The notes: generated by a model not told the origin, from the letters alone. A stretch of DNA of 64,000 nucleotides from Stenotrophomonas maltophilia (GCF_004920835.1 NZ_QFHO01000001.1:273678-337677); one strand, 5' to 3'. Shown: positions 44,269-53,009, numbered from the stretch's first letter. Translations and numbers: made by a program.

Positions 44269-45339
44269 TCAGAGATCCAGGGTCAGGTCGGTGGTCGGCG
44301 CGCTCACGCAGATCCGCACCGGCTGCGCCGATTCAGACTGCAGGTCGCCGGTGCGCAGGTGGCGGGTGGCACCACTGACGCGATCACAACTACAACTGTT
44401 GCAGATACCCATGCGGCAGCCATGCTTGGGCTTGATGCCGTGGGCTTCGAGGCTTTCCAGCAGCGAGCGGCCACGCGGCACGCTCAGCTGGCGGCCACTG
44501 CGCGCAAGGGTCAGCGACACCTCGCCTTCGCTGCTGGCATCGCGCAGCGGCGCCGGCGGAGTGAAGGCTTCGGCCTGGAAACCGGCCACCTGGTGCGCCA
44601 GGCGTTCACGCGCGGCGGCAACGAAGCCATCCGGGCCGCAGGCCAGCACATGGCGCTGCACCAACGGCGTGTCATCGCCGGCCACCTGCAGTTCATGGGT
44701 ATCGATACGCGCGGCCGGCGCTTCACCCTCGCGGGTGGTCAGCAGATGCACGCGCAGGTTCGGATGCGCTGCGGCCAGCGCCTGCAGTTCATCACGGAAC
44801 TGCAGATGGGCAGCGGTGCGCTCCCAGTAGAACAGGTCCACCGGCGCCGCAAGCGGGCGCTGGCAGGCCTCGCGCAACAGGCTGCGCATCGGCGTGATGC
44901 CACTGCCGGCCGCCAGCAGCAGCACCGGCGCCGCGGCCGGCATATGGAACTCGCCGAAGGCGGCATCGAGGCGGAACAGTTCGCCCGGCTGCGCATGGTT
45001 GACCAGATGCTGGCTGACCCGGCCACCGTCGATCGCCTTGACGGTGATCGCCAGCTCGCGCCGACCCAGTGCGGTGGGGCTGTAGCTGCGCTGCCACAGG
45101 CGCCCTTCAATCTCGACGCCCAGGGTGACGTGCTGGCCGGCACGCATGCCGGCCCAGTGCCGGTTGGTGCGCAGGACCAGGGTCGCCGCGCCCTCGCCGG
45201 CCGGCTCGCGCCGGACCAGGCGGGCCATCGGCTCGCGCAGGGTCCACAGGGGATTGAGCTGGCCCGCCCAGAAATCGAACAGCGACGGCGAGACCCAGCG
45301 GTATGGAGAGAACAGGGACGGACGGACGACAGCGCTCAT
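44269..45339 (-). CDS. Ferredoxin reductase with C-terminal 2Fe-2S domain (DesC-like)
   Basis: 356 residues: FAD-binding domain (QRSYSPTALGRRELAITVK), NAD-binding domain (LLLAAGSGITPMRSLLRE, VLACGPDGFVAAARERL) and a C-terminal plant-type 2Fe-2S domain with CRMGICNSCSC plus a later Cys in RICVSAP. It should pass electrons from NAD(P)H to the desaturase encoded 12 bp downstream. Start MSAVVRPS at 45339 leaves the operator region free. Confidence 0.88.
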   Translation of the reverse strand: MSAVVRPSLFSPYRWVSPSLFDFWAGQLNPLWTLREPMARLVRREPAGEGAATLVLRTNRHWAGMRAGQHVTLGVEIEGRLWQRSYSPTALGRRELAITVKAIDGGRVSQHLVNHAQPGELFRLDAAFGEFHMPAAAPVLLLAAGSGITPMRSLLREACQRPLAAPVDLFYWERTAAHLQFRDELQALAAAHPNLRVHLLTTREGEAPAARIDTHELQVAGDDTPLVQRHVLACGPDGFVAAARERLAHQVAGFQAEAFTPPAPLRDASSEGEVSLTLARSGRQLSVPRGRSLLESLEAHGIKPKHGCRMGICNSCSCDRVSGATRHLRTGDLQSESAQPVRICVSAPTTDLTLDL

Positions 45340-45360
45340 GGGCGCACTATACGGGCGCAC

Positions 45361-45386
45361 ATACACCTGTGTATACATGTGTATAT
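45361..45386. promoter_or_regulatory. Palindromic operator in the desaturase/FabR gap
   Basis: AT-rich sequence with overlapping palindromes: TACAC-CT-GTGTA (45362-45373) and TGTATACATGTGTATA (45369-45384). It lies in the 62-bp gap between the divergent oxidoreductase and TetR genes, the natural place for a FabR/DesT-type repressor to control both. The site differs from the known DesT box, so the assignment is by position. Confidence 0.6.
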
Positions 45387-45401
45387 TGAACCGGATTGGG
45401 T

Positions 45402-46088
45402 ATGATTCAGCCTCGCCCCACCGGAACCCCCATGGCCGCCGCCACCGCTTTGTCGACGCCCGAAGATGCCAACAGCCCGGCCCGCCGTACGGTGAGCCGT
45501 GAGGATCTGCTGGCCGCCGCCCTGAAACTGATCGGGCCGCACCGCAGCCTGTCCACGCTCAGCCTGCGCGAAGTGGCACGTGAAGCCGGCATTGCCCCGA
45601 ACAGCTTCTACCGGCAGTTCCGCGACATGGACGAGCTGGCCGTGGCGCTGATCGACGCGGCTGGCCGTTCGCTGCGCACCATCATCGGCGAGGCCCGGCA
45701 GCGCGCCACCTCCACCGCCACCAGCGTGGTGCGGGTCTCGGTGGAGACCTTCATGGAGCAGCTGCGCGCCGACGACAAGCTGCTGCATGTGCTGCTGCGC
45801 GAAGGCGCGGTCGGCTCGGACGACTTCAAGCACGCGGTCGAACGCGAGCTGCACTACTTCGAGGAAGAGCTGCAGCACGATCTGGTGCGCCTGGCCGCAT
45901 TGGATGGCGCGGTGCTGCACGCCCCGGAGCTGGTGGCCAAGGCCATCACCCGGCTGGTGTTCGCGATGGGCGCCACCGCCATGGACCTGCCGCCGGAGAA
46001 GGATCCGGAGCTGGTCGAACAGATCTCCACGATGATCCGCATGATCATCGTCGGCGCCCGCACCCCGGCCGCATTCCGCCGCGGCTGA
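45402..46088 (+). CDS. TetR-family repressor of unsaturated fatty-acid genes (FabR/DesT-like)
   Basis: 228 residues. The helix-turn-helix stretch SLREVAREAGIAPNSFYRQFRDMDELAVALID is nearly identical to that of E. coli FabR, and the regions SVVRVSVETFMEQL, LLREGAVGSDDF and RMIIVGA also follow it. FabR/DesT proteins sense the saturated/unsaturated acyl-CoA balance and repress desaturase genes. ATG 45402 is used; an ATG ten codons in is an alternative. Divergent from the desaturase pair across a palindromic operator. Confidence 0.9.
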   Translation: MIQPRPTGTPMAAATALSTPEDANSPARRTVSREDLLAAALKLIGPHRSLSTLSLREVAREAGIAPNSFYRQFRDMDELAVALIDAAGRSLRTIIGEARQRATSTATSVVRVSVETFMEQLRADDKLLHVLLREGAVGSDDFKHAVERELHYFEEELQHDLVRLAALDGAVLHAPELVAKAITRLVFAMGATAMDLPPEKDPELVEQISTMIRMIIVGARTPAAFRRG

Positions 46089-46100
46089 CGTTAGGGCTCC

Positions 46101-46139
46101 GGGGTCGGATCCCTTTCCTCAGGAAAGGACTCTGACCCC
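46101..46139 (+). terminator. Strong hairpin after the FabR-like gene
   Basis: Inner stem CCTTTCC-TCA-GGAAAGG and outer pairing of GGGGTC with GACCCC. It lies 13 bp after the stop codon. It could be a terminator without a T-run, or a repeat; a similar GGGGTCAGATCCCT start occurs at 56840. Confidence 0.45.
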
Positions 46140-46274
46140 AGCCACCCTGCCCCACGCAGCAACGCCATCCCCCGTGCATGACCACCGGCAGGGTTGCAGG
46201 CGCTGAATGTAATGTTATAACACCACATGATCCCTCTGGACTTGTGCGGCGCACCGGTTTGCTGCGACTTCGTT

Positions 46275-46292
46275 ATATAGCACTTGCTATAT
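46275..46292. promoter_or_regulatory. MntR-box-like palindrome before the TonB receptor
   Basis: ATATAGCACTTGCTATAT: a perfect 7-bp inverted repeat around ACTT. The core ATAGC-N4-GCTAT is that of the E. coli MntR box, and the same core occurs before mntH at 49697. It lies 73 bp before the receptor start. Confidence 0.75.
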
Positions 46293-46364
46293 CTATAAGC
46301 CACTGCTTTCATATGCACCAGCCAGGTCGCCCTCGCCGCCCTCCCTCCCCAAGGACGACGCGTC

Positions 46365-48515
46365 ATGCCCGCTTCTCTCATCCTCCGCCGCTTGCCACTG
46401 GCCGCCGCCATTTCCCTGCCCCTGCCCGCGCTGGCGGCCACTCCGAAGCCGACCGAGCTGGACCGCGTGCAGGTCAAAGTCAGCACCGCCACCCGCAGCG
46501 AACGCCTGCTGTCGGACGTGCCGATCCGCACCGAGGTGCTGCGCAAGGAAGACATCGCGCTGCGCGCGGCTACCGACTTCTCGCGCGCCGCCGAGCTGAT
46601 CAACGGCCTGCGCGTGGAGAGCAACTGCCAGAACTGCAACACCAGCGAAGTACAGCTGCTGGGCCTGCCCGGCGCCTACAACCAGCTGTTGTTCGATGGC
46701 ATTCCGCTGCTGTCCACGCTGGGCAGCGTGTACGGCCTGGAACAGATTCCGGCCGGCTTCGTCGACCGCATCGAAGTGGTCAAGGGCGGCGGCTCGGCAC
46801 TCTATGGGCCGGGCGCGGTGGCCGGTGTGATCAACCTGATTCCCCCGCTGCCGGCGCGCAGCGGTGGCCATGTGCAGGCCGGTGTGGATGTGCTGAAGGG
46901 CACACCGCAGAAGAATGCCGACGTGCGACTGGACCTGGTGGCCAAGGAAGCAGACGCCGGCCTATCGGTGATTGCCCAGCGCAACTGGAACAGCGGCATC
47001 GACTACAACGGTGATGGCTATACCGAAATCACCCGCAAGAACCTCAAGGTCGGCGGGCTGCAGGCCTGGTACGCGCCCACGCCGGGCACGCGGCTGCGCC
47101 TGGACCTGCAGGTAACCGATGAAACCCGCCGCGGCGGCAACCGCCTGGACCAGCCCGAGTATCTGGCCAACATCGCCGAATCGCTGGATACGAAGTACCG
47201 CCGAGGCAGCGTGTCGTGGGACCAGGAGATCAATGCCGACCTCGATTTCCGCCTGGCCTACGCCTTCGCTGACATCGACCGCGACAGTTTCTATGGCGGT
47301 CTGGGTGACGTCGTCACCGATCCGTCGGTGCCCGGCTATGACCCGTCGCAGCTGGACCCGAACGTGACCGGCAGCGCGGCCTCGCGTTCGTGGCGCCAGT
47401 ACGGCCGCACCCACAACCCGCTGCACTACATCGACAGCCAGTTGAACTGGCGCTTGGGCGCGCACGCGCTGGCCTTTGGCGTGCAGTACAAGCACGAGGC
47501 GCTGCGCGACGACAACCGCACCGGTGACGGCCAGCGCCTTGCGGTTCTGGAGGACGCTACCTTCCACAACCTGGGGGCCTTCATCCAGGACGAATGGAGC
47601 CTGCGCGACAACGTCGACCTGGTATTGGGTGCGCGCGTGGACAAGAGCTCGGAGCTGGACAACGCGGTGTTCTCGCCGCGCATCGCGCTGGCCTGGCAGG
47701 CCACGCCGAACCTGAAATGGCGGGCAGGCATTGCCACCGGCTTCCGTGCGCCGGAGATTTTCGTCGAGGACGTGCATGTCGATACCCTTGGCGGGGAACA
47801 GGTGCGCGTGCGCAATACCGACGGCTTGAAGGAAGAGCGTGCGTTGACAACGCTGTTCGGCTTCGACTGGCGCTCGGACCCGGCGAATCCGGTCTGGAGC
47901 TGGGATGCCACTGCCTCCTATGCGCGCATCCGCGACACCTTCGCGCTGGGCGAGATCCAGCGCGGCGATGACGGACAATTGAGCCAGCTGCGCTACAACG
48001 CTTCCGGCTCCAACGTGCTGGGCGCGGAAACCAACCTCGGCTGGCAGCCATCGCCACAGTGGCGCCTGACCGCAGGCGCCTCATGGTACCGCTCGCGCTT
48101 CCGCGAACCGCAGCGCATCTTCGATGACACTGGCGACGGTGGCGACACCGTCATCGAAAGCCGCGACTACCTGAAGACGCCGCGCTGGACCGGCCTGGCC
48201 CAGCTCAGCTGGATGCCGGCCGAACCGTGGGAAACCTTCGTCGCGCTGCGCCACACCGGCCCGATGTCGGTGCTGAACAACCGGCTGGGCGAACTGCACC
48301 GCACGCGCTCGTTCCTGGTCACCGACCTCGGGGCGCGTTGGCACCGTCACCTGGGCGCGCAGGCGCAGCAGGAAGTGTCGGTAGCCGCAGGCGTCAAGAA
48401 CGTATTCGACCAGCGCCAGAAGGATCTGGAAGTGGGCGCGCTGCGTGACAGCGACTATGTCTACGGGCCGCGTTTCGCGCGCTCGTGGTACGTCAACCTG
48501 CGCTATGCGTTCTGA
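46365..48515 (+). CDS. TonB-dependent receptor, likely manganese importer (MnoT-like)
   Basis: 716 residues: signal peptide (LPLPALAAT), plug with VLRKEDIALRAATDFS, the Cys-containing segment ESNCQNCNTSEVQLLGLPG, FDGIPLLSTLGSVYGLEQIP and the plug end VVKGGGSALYGPGAVAGVINLIP, then a barrel ending in WYVNLRYAF. The plug with the NCQNCN pair is characteristic of a subgroup of receptors. An MntR-box-like palindrome lies upstream and mntR/mntH follow, so manganese is the likely substrate, as for MnoT of Bradyrhizobium; this is inference from context. The thioredoxin-like gene overlaps its 3' end by 11 bp. Confidence 0.88.
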   Translation: MPASLILRRLPLAAAISLPLPALAATPKPTELDRVQVKVSTATRSERLLSDVPIRTEVLRKEDIALRAATDFSRAAELINGLRVESNCQNCNTSEVQLLGLPGAYNQLLFDGIPLLSTLGSVYGLEQIPAGFVDRIEVVKGGGSALYGPGAVAGVINLIPPLPARSGGHVQAGVDVLKGTPQKNADVRLDLVAKEADAGLSVIAQRNWNSGIDYNGDGYTEITRKNLKVGGLQAWYAPTPGTRLRLDLQVTDETRRGGNRLDQPEYLANIAESLDTKYRRGSVSWDQEINADLDFRLAYAFADIDRDSFYGGLGDVVTDPSVPGYDPSQLDPNVTGSAASRSWRQYGRTHNPLHYIDSQLNWRLGAHALAFGVQYKHEALRDDNRTGDGQRLAVLEDATFHNLGAFIQDEWSLRDNVDLVLGARVDKSSELDNAVFSPRIALAWQATPNLKWRAGIATGFRAPEIFVEDVHVDTLGGEQVRVRNTDGLKEERALTTLFGFDWRSDPANPVWSWDATASYARIRDTFALGEIQRGDDGQLSQLRYNASGSNVLGAETNLGWQPSPQWRLTAGASWYRSRFREPQRIFDDTGDGGDTVIESRDYLKTPRWTGLAQLSWMPAEPWETFVALRHTGPMSVLNNRLGELHRTRSFLVTDLGARWHRHLGAQAQQEVSVAAGVKNVFDQRQKDLEVGALRDSDYVYGPRFARSWYVNLRYAF

Positions 48516-49065
48516 TCCACTACGAGCGCTGTTGCTGGCCTGTGCCGTGCTGCTGGCCACACCGGCGATAGCCGCGGACCTGCATGCTCAGGTCTCGGCC
48601 TCGTTGATGCGGCCGGAACAGCGATCATTGCGGCCGATGCAGTGGTCACCGCCGCCGAAACTGGTGGCGCTGTACTTCGGTGCCGACTGGTGCGCGCCCT
48701 GCCATGCCTTCGTACCGACCCTTCGCAGCGTGCGTGACGCGTTGCGCGAGGCCGGCGCCGATACCGAAGTGGTCTACGTCAGCCTGGATGAGAGCGACAG
48801 CGCGCTGCGCCGCTACATGCACGCGCAGGACATGCCGTGGCCGGTGCTGGACCCGCGCCGCGCCGCGCGCATGCCGGCACTGCAGGCATTGGCCGGGCTG
48901 GCACCGCCGAATCTGGTGCTGATCGATGCCGACGGCAAAGTGCTGGCCAATGGCTGGCACGGGCGACGCTATCAAGGCCTGCAGCCTGTGTTGAAAGAAT
49001 GGACGAACCGGGCGTGCGCGCAGCAGCAGGCCCATTGTCCCAACGCCGGCACCCAATCGCGGTAG
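48505..49065 (+). CDS. Exported thioredoxin-like protein coupled to the receptor
   Basis: 186 residues with a signal peptide (cleavage near ATPAIAADL), a CXXC motif CAPC (Cys63/Cys66) in YFGADWCAPCHAFVP, and PNLVLIDADGKVLA. It overlaps the receptor gene by 11 bp, so it is probably translated with it. TlpA/nucleoredoxin-like proteins act as thiol oxidoreductases in the periplasm; here it might maintain the Cys pair of the receptor plug (NCQNCN), which is a guess. Its TAG stop is provided by a REP element (GTAG at 49062-49065). Confidence 0.82.
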   Translation: MRSDPLRALLLACAVLLATPAIAADLHAQVSASLMRPEQRSLRPMQWSPPPKLVALYFGADWCAPCHAFVPTLRSVRDALREAGADTEVVYVSLDESDSALRRYMHAQDMPWPVLDPRRAARMPALQALAGLAPPNLVLIDADGKVLANGWHGRRYQGLQPVLKEWTNRACAQQQAHCPNAGTQSR

Positions 49066-49084
49066 CGCCGGGCCATGCCCGGCG
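49062..49084 (+). repeat. SMAG/REP element overlapping a stop codon
   Basis: GTAG then CGCCGGGC-CAT-GCCCGGCG, a perfect 8-bp stem. The TAG is the stop of the thioredoxin-like gene. Confidence 0.8.
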
Positions 49085-49112
49085 AAATGCGTGACGCCAC
49101 ATTACGGCCGCC

Positions 49113-49133
49113 AGGCATGGCCCGGCGCTGCCG
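49113..49133 (-). repeat. Degenerate SMAG/REP copy
   Basis: Inverted partner of the element at 49062, reading on the minus strand GCAG-CGCCGGGCCATGCC, so its tetranucleotide is mutated from GTAG and the stem is incomplete. It abuts the mntR stop (49134). Confidence 0.6.
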
Positions 49134-49604
49134 TTACGGCGCCCCGCCCTCGGCCTTGCGCACGAACGCCTCGAACAACGCCAACGTCTGCTCGCTGACA
49201 TGGTGTTCGATACCCTCGGCGTCGCGTCGGGCGGTATCCGGGTCCACGCCCAGCGCCAGCAGGAAACGCTCCACGGTCTGATGACGCTGGCGACTGGCAT
49301 GCGCCAGCGCCTCGCCTTCCGGGGTCAGGAACACGCCACGATACGGACGCTGCACCACCCAGCCATCGCGGGCCAGGCGCCGCAGCATCTTCGCCACGGT
49401 GGGCTGAGCCACTCCCAAGCGGGTGGCGATGTCGACCTGGCGGGCCTCGCCGCCGTCGGCCAGCAGGTCCGAAATCAGCTCGACATAGTCCTCCACCAGC
49501 TCCATACGGTGCGCCTCACGCACTTGCCGGAAGCTTTCGACCTGGCGCTCGGCCTCGATCAAGGGGGTGCTTTTCAGCGATGTCGAATCGTCGGTCTTGC
49601 CCAC
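49134..49604 (-). CDS. mntR: Manganese-responsive repressor MntR
   Basis: 156 residues, DtxR/MntR family, close to E. coli Mnt[21 protein letters not shown], the winged helix region [23 protein letters not shown] (about 56-78), [10 protein letters not shown] and the metal-binding [16 protein letters not shown] with Glu/His residues near 130-135. With bound manganese it represses import genes by binding ATAGC-N4-GCTAT palindromes such as those at 46275 and 49696. It is divergent from mntH with a 116-bp gap. Confidence 0.95.
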   Translation of the reverse strand: MGKTDDSTSLKSTPLIEAERQVESFRQVREAHRMELVEDYVELISDLLADGGEARQVDIATRLGVAQPTVAKMLRRLARDGWVVQRPYRGVFLTPEGEALAHASRQRHQTVERFLLALGVDPDTARRDAEGIEHHVSEQTLALFEAFVRKAEGGAP

Positions 49605-49695
49605 GCCTGCGCCTGTCCTTCCGGTAGTTCCGGTGTTGAACCTGAATTCTGGACCAGTAACGCGATAAAGACGATTGTTTCACATTGCTAATGAC

Positions 49696-49711
49696 TATAG
49701 CAGGAGCTATA
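49696..49711. promoter_or_regulatory. MntR box before mntH
   Basis: TATAGC-AGGA-GCTATA, a palindrome with the MntR-box core ATAGC-N4-GCTAT. It lies 9 bp before the mntH ATG, so a bound repressor would block transcript initiation or elongation. The AGGAG inside it is too far (14 bp) from that ATG to be an ideal ribosome site. Confidence 0.8.
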
Positions 49712-49720
49712 TTCGAACCC

Positions 49721-51052
49721 ATGAGCACCCTGGCACCCCGCGACCCTTCGGCCTCCACTGCGGCCAGCCTGGGTGCGCTCAACGCCTCGGTGGCGGTGCC
49801 CGACAAGGGCCACTGGTGGTTCCGCCTGCTGGCCTTCCTCGGCCCGGGCTACATGATCTCGGTCGGCTACATGGACCCGGGCAACTGGGCCACCGACCTC
49901 GCCGGCGGTTCGCGCTTCGGCTACCTGCTGCTGTCGGTCATCCTCATTTCCAACCTGATGGCGGTGATCCTGCAGGCGCTGTCGGCGCGGCTGGGCATCG
50001 CCACCGGCATGGACCTGGCGCAGGCCTGCCGCGCGCGTTACCCGAAGCCGGTGAACCTGGCGCTGTGGGCGCTATGCGAGGCGGCGATCATCGCCTGCGA
50101 TCTGGCCGAGGTGATCGGCACCGCGATCGCACTGAAGCTGCTGTTCGACCTGCCGCTGCTGTGGGGCGCGGTGATCACGGCCTTGGACACGCTGCTGGTG
50201 CTGCTGCTGATGAACCGCGGCTTCCGTGCACTGGAAGCCTTCGTGATCGCGCTGCTGATGGTGATCTTCGCCTGCTTCGTGGTGCAGATCGCGATGGCCG
50301 CGCCGCCGGTGATGGCAGTGCTGGGCGGCTTCATTCCGCGCGCGCAGGTGGTGACCGATCCGCATGCGCTGTACATCGCCATCGGCATCATTGGTGCCAC
50401 GGTGATGCCGCATAACCTGTATCTGCATTCGTCGATCGTGCAGACCCGCGCCTACCCACGCACCGATGAGGGCCGCCGCAGTGCGCTTCGCTGGGCGGTT
50501 ACCGACAGCACCATTGCACTGACTCTGGCCCTCTTCATCAATGCCAGCATCCTGATCCTGGCAGCGGCGGTGTTCCATGCCAATGGCCGTTTCGACGTGG
50601 AAGACATCGAGCAGGCGCACCAGTTGCTGGCACCGATGCTGGGCGTCGGCCTGGCCTCGACATTGTTCGCGGTGGCACTGCTCGCCTCCGGCCTGAACTC
50701 CACGGTGACCGCGACACTGGCCGGGCAGATCGTGATGGAAGGATTCCTGCGCCTGCGCCTGCCACCGTGGCTGCGGCGGCTGATCACCCGCGCACTGGCG
50801 ATCATTCCGGTGGTGGTGGTCATCATGCTGTTCGGCGACCAGGGCGCGGTGAAGCTGCTGGTGCTGAGCCAGGTGGTGCTGTCCATGCAGCTGCCCTTCG
50901 CGATCATCCCGCTGGTACGCATCGTGACCGACAAAGTGACGATGGGCGCGCTGGTGGCACCGCGCTGGCTGGGCGGCATTGCGTGGGTGATCGCGCTGGT
51001 GATCGTGGTGCTGAACGTGAAGCTGCTGGTGGATACGTTCGCAGCTGGTTGA
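49721..51052 (+). CDS. mntH: Nramp-family manganese transporter
   Basis: 443 residues with the Nramp signatures [21 protein letters not shown] (metal-binding DPGN in the first helix) and [15 protein letters not shown] (MPH in the sixth). About eleven membrane segments follow the family plan. It imports Mn2+ (and Fe2+ in some) with protons across the inner membrane, completing the route from the TonB receptor. A start at the in-frame ATG 49691 would place the operator inside the coding region, so 49721 is preferred. Confidence 0.93.
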   Translation: MSTLAPRDPSASTAASLGALNASVAVPDKGHWWFRLLAFLGPGYMISVGYMDPGNWATDLAGGSRFGYLLLSVILISNLMAVILQALSARLGIATGMDLAQACRARYPKPVNLALWALCEAAIIACDLAEVIGTAIALKLLFDLPLLWGAVITALDTLLVLLLMNRGFRALEAFVIALLMVIFACFVVQIAMAAPPVMAVLGGFIPRAQVVTDPHALYIAIGIIGATVMPHNLYLHSSIVQTRAYPRTDEGRRSALRWAVTDSTIALTLALFINASILILAAAVFHANGRFDVEDIEQAHQLLAPMLGVGLASTLFAVALLASGLNSTVTATLAGQIVMEGFLRLRLPPWLRRLITRALAIIPVVVVIMLFGDQGAVKLLVLSQVVLSMQLPFAIIPLVRIVTDKVTMGALVAPRWLGGIAWVIALVIVVLNVKLLVDTFAAG

Positions 51053-51069
51053 TCCGCGCGGTGGGAATC

Positions 51070-51092
51070 CGCCGGGCATGGCCCGGCGCTAC
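51070..51092 (-). repeat. SMAG/REP element after mntH
   Basis: CGCCGGGC-ATG-GCCCGGCG followed by CTAC, with a perfect stem, 17 bp after the mntH stop. Confidence 0.8.
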
Positions 51093-51107
51093 CGCTGGCG
51101 ACCTGCA

Positions 51108-51130
51108 GTAGATCCACGCCACGCGTGGAT
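51108..51130 (+). repeat. SMAG/REP element of a second sequence type
   Basis: GTAG then ATCCACGC-CAC-GCGTGGAT. The stem sequence differs from its neighbour at 51070, so two REP subtypes are adjacent. A third, incomplete GTAG-CGCCGG copy covers the stop of the thioredoxin gene at 51146. Confidence 0.75.
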
Positions 51131-51145
51131 GTGGCATGACCGGCG

Positions 51146-51472
51146 CTACAGGAACTCCGCGATGGCCGCTTCGATCTGGTGCGGCGACTGGAAACCCGGC
51201 ATGCGCATGCGCTCGTCACCGTCCAGGAACAGCGACAACGTAGGGGTCTGCCGCAGGCCCAGCTCGCGGAAGAACGCCTCGCCCACCACCTCCAGCTGCA
51301 CCCGCAGCAGGGTCGTGCCCTGGCCTGCAGTGCCGCTGGCCACCCGCTGCAGCGACATGTCCAGCATCCGGCAGCCCGGGCACTGGTCCTTGTGGAAGTC
51401 CACCAGCACGCGTGGATGGTCGGCCAGCAACTGCTGGAACTGCTCAGGCGTGGTGGCGTCGATGATCTGCAT
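51146..51472 (-). CDS. Thioredoxin-family protein of the nrd cluster
   Basis: 108 residues, thioredoxin fold: VLVDFHKDQCPGCRMLDMSL with CPGC (Cys31/Cys34) and the cis-Pro segment RQTPTLSLFLDGD. It is last in the order nrdA-nrdB-flavodoxin-thioredoxin and overlaps the flavodoxin gene by 29 bp, so it may serve as the electron donor for ribonucleotide reductase in place of glutaredoxin/NrdH. The stop TAG lies in a GTAG of a degenerate REP. Confidence 0.82.
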   Translation of the reverse strand: MQIIDATTPEQFQQLLADHPRVLVDFHKDQCPGCRMLDMSLQRVASGTAGQGTTLLRVQLEVVGEAFFRELGLRQTPTLSLFLDGDERMRMPGFQSPHQIEAAIAEFL

Positions 51473-51986
51473 CGGTGGTACTCCAGTAGTGATCCAGGAC
51501 CGCATCGGTCCAGGTATCGATGGCCGCGGCATGCCGCCGGCCATGTGGCATCTGTTCGATCTCCAGCGGCGGGTAGCCACTGTGGAAATAGCGGATCAGC
51601 CGGTGCACCGCACCGCAGTAGTACTCCTGCCCCCACTGCGTTTCACCGGTGCCGAACACCGCCACCTGCCGCGGCCGCTGGCCGCGCTCGGCGATGCCTG
51701 CCACCCAGGCCTTCATCTCCGATGGCGTGCGCCCGGCGTTGTCGGTCCAGCAGCCCAGCAGCACCAGGTCGGCCTCATCCACCGGCAACGGCGGGCCCTG
51801 GCGCAGGTCGTCGGCCTCCTGCCAGTGCACGGCGTGGCCTGCGGCCCGGCAACGCGCGGCGATGTGGCGGCCGAGCTCACGGGTGTTGCCGCTGAGCGAC
51901 GCCACCACGATCAGGATGCGCAGCGCCGGGCCGCCCTCAGAGGTCGTCGAAGCCGTTGTCGACGTTGGTCTTCTTGTAGCTTGCAT
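51444..51986 (-). CDS. Flavodoxin of the nrd cluster
   Basis: Flavodoxin-like domain from about residue 23: LRILIVVASLSGNTRELGRHIA with the FMN phosphate loop SGNT, LVLLGCWTDNAGRTPSEMKAWV and VAVFGTGETQWGQEYYCGAV. The start is uncertain: ATG 51986 lies within the end of nrdB and the preceding 22 residues are probably not part of the fold; a non-ATG start near 51917 is possible. It may supply electrons to activate the NrdB cofactor, as NrdI or YfaE do elsewhere, but it is longer than NrdI and I cannot assign that role. Confidence 0.75.
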   Translation of the reverse strand: MQATRRPTSTTASTTSEGGPALRILIVVASLSGNTRELGRHIAARCRAAGHAVHWQEADDLRQGPPLPVDEADLVLLGCWTDNAGRTPSEMKAWVAGIAERGQRPRQVAVFGTGETQWGQEYYCGAVHRLIRYFHSGYPPLEIEQMPHGRRHAAAIDTWTDAVLDHYWSTTDADHRRHHA

Positions 51987-52977
51987 TGCGCATCTCGAAG
52001 AAGTCGGTCTTGGTCTCGGTGAAGTTGTCGGCGTAGGCCTTGATCCACGGCATCACGTTGTCGGTGGTGTCGCTGTACAGGCGCTCGATGCCGAGCATGC
52101 CGGCCATCTTGTTGGCGCGGTACTTCACGTAGCGCACCATCTCGTCCACGTCGATGCCATCAATACCATCCAGCACCTCCGACGACCACTGCGTCTCCAG
52201 CTCGATGGCATGCTCGAATGACTGGTGCACGTAGGCGGTCAACTCGTTGGTCTGCAGCTCCGGGTTCTCACCGATGATGGCGCGGATCAGCTCGCTGATG
52301 AACTTGGTATGCGCCAGCTCGTCGCGGTTGATGAAGCTGATGATCTTGCCGGTGCCATTCATGCGGTTCTGCCGCACCATGTTGTAGAAGTACGCAAACC
52401 CGGAATAGAAGTTGATGCCTTCCAGGATCGAGGACTGGATCAGCGACTTCAGCAGCGTTTCGGCAGTCTTCTCGCGCATGAAATCGTCATAGGCCCCCAT
52501 GATCGGCGCGTTGCGCTTGATGATGGTGGGATGGGTGCGGGCGATCTCGAAGATGCGGTTCTGGTTGGGCAGGTCGGTGATCGAGGCCAGCACGTAGCTG
52601 TAGCTCTCGTTGTGGATCACCTCCTGCTGGCCGATGATCGCCGCGTTGGCGTGCGCGGCCGGATCGGTGATGTACTCGGCGACGTTGTAGATGAAGCGCG
52701 TCTGCGGCGAATCCAGCGTGGCCAGCAGGCCGATGATGGAATCGTAGGCGTTCTTCTCGCGCGCGTTGAGCTCGCCGTACTGGCGTGCATCCACCTTCAT
52801 GTCCACTTCGTCGGGGATCCAGAAGTTGGTCGACAGCTCCTTGTAGGCGCGATAGAACGACGGGTACGGAATGTCGTTCCAGTTCAGGATGCCGCTGGTG
52901 CGGCCGTTGATGATGCCGGTGCTGCGGTTGGGGTGGCGCGGTTCGAGGATCTTGATGCGGTCCAGGGGTGTTGCCAT
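51937..52977 (-). CDS. nrdB: Ribonucleotide reductase beta subunit
   Basis: 346 residues of the class I small subunit: Glu119 and His122 as metal ligands and Tyr126 as the radical site in QQEVIHNESYSYVLAS, with further ligands in SILEGINFYSGFAYF and FINRDELAHTKFI. The C-terminus NVDNGFDDL is the NrdA-binding tail. It provides the tyrosyl radical for NrdA. The metal used cannot be read from the sequence. A REP element fills much of the 74-bp gap to nrdA upstream. Confidence 0.94.
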   Translation of the reverse strand: MATPLDRIKILEPRHPNRSTGIINGRTSGILNWNDIPYPSFYRAYKELSTNFWIPDEVDMKVDARQYGELNAREKNAYDSIIGLLATLDSPQTRFIYNVAEYITDPAAHANAAIIGQQEVIHNESYSYVLASITDLPNQNRIFEIARTHPTIIKRNAPIMGAYDDFMREKTAETLLKSLIQSSILEGINFYSGFAYFYNMVRQNRMNGTGKIISFINRDELAHTKFISELIRAIIGENPELQTNELTAYVHQSFEHAIELETQWSSEVLDGIDGIDVDEMVRYVKYRANKMAGMLGIERLYSDTTDNVMPWIKAYADNFTETKTDFFEMRNASYKKTNVDNGFDDL

Positions 52978-53009
52978 GGTCTTCTGCCTTCGTTCTGTTG
53001 CTGACGGGT

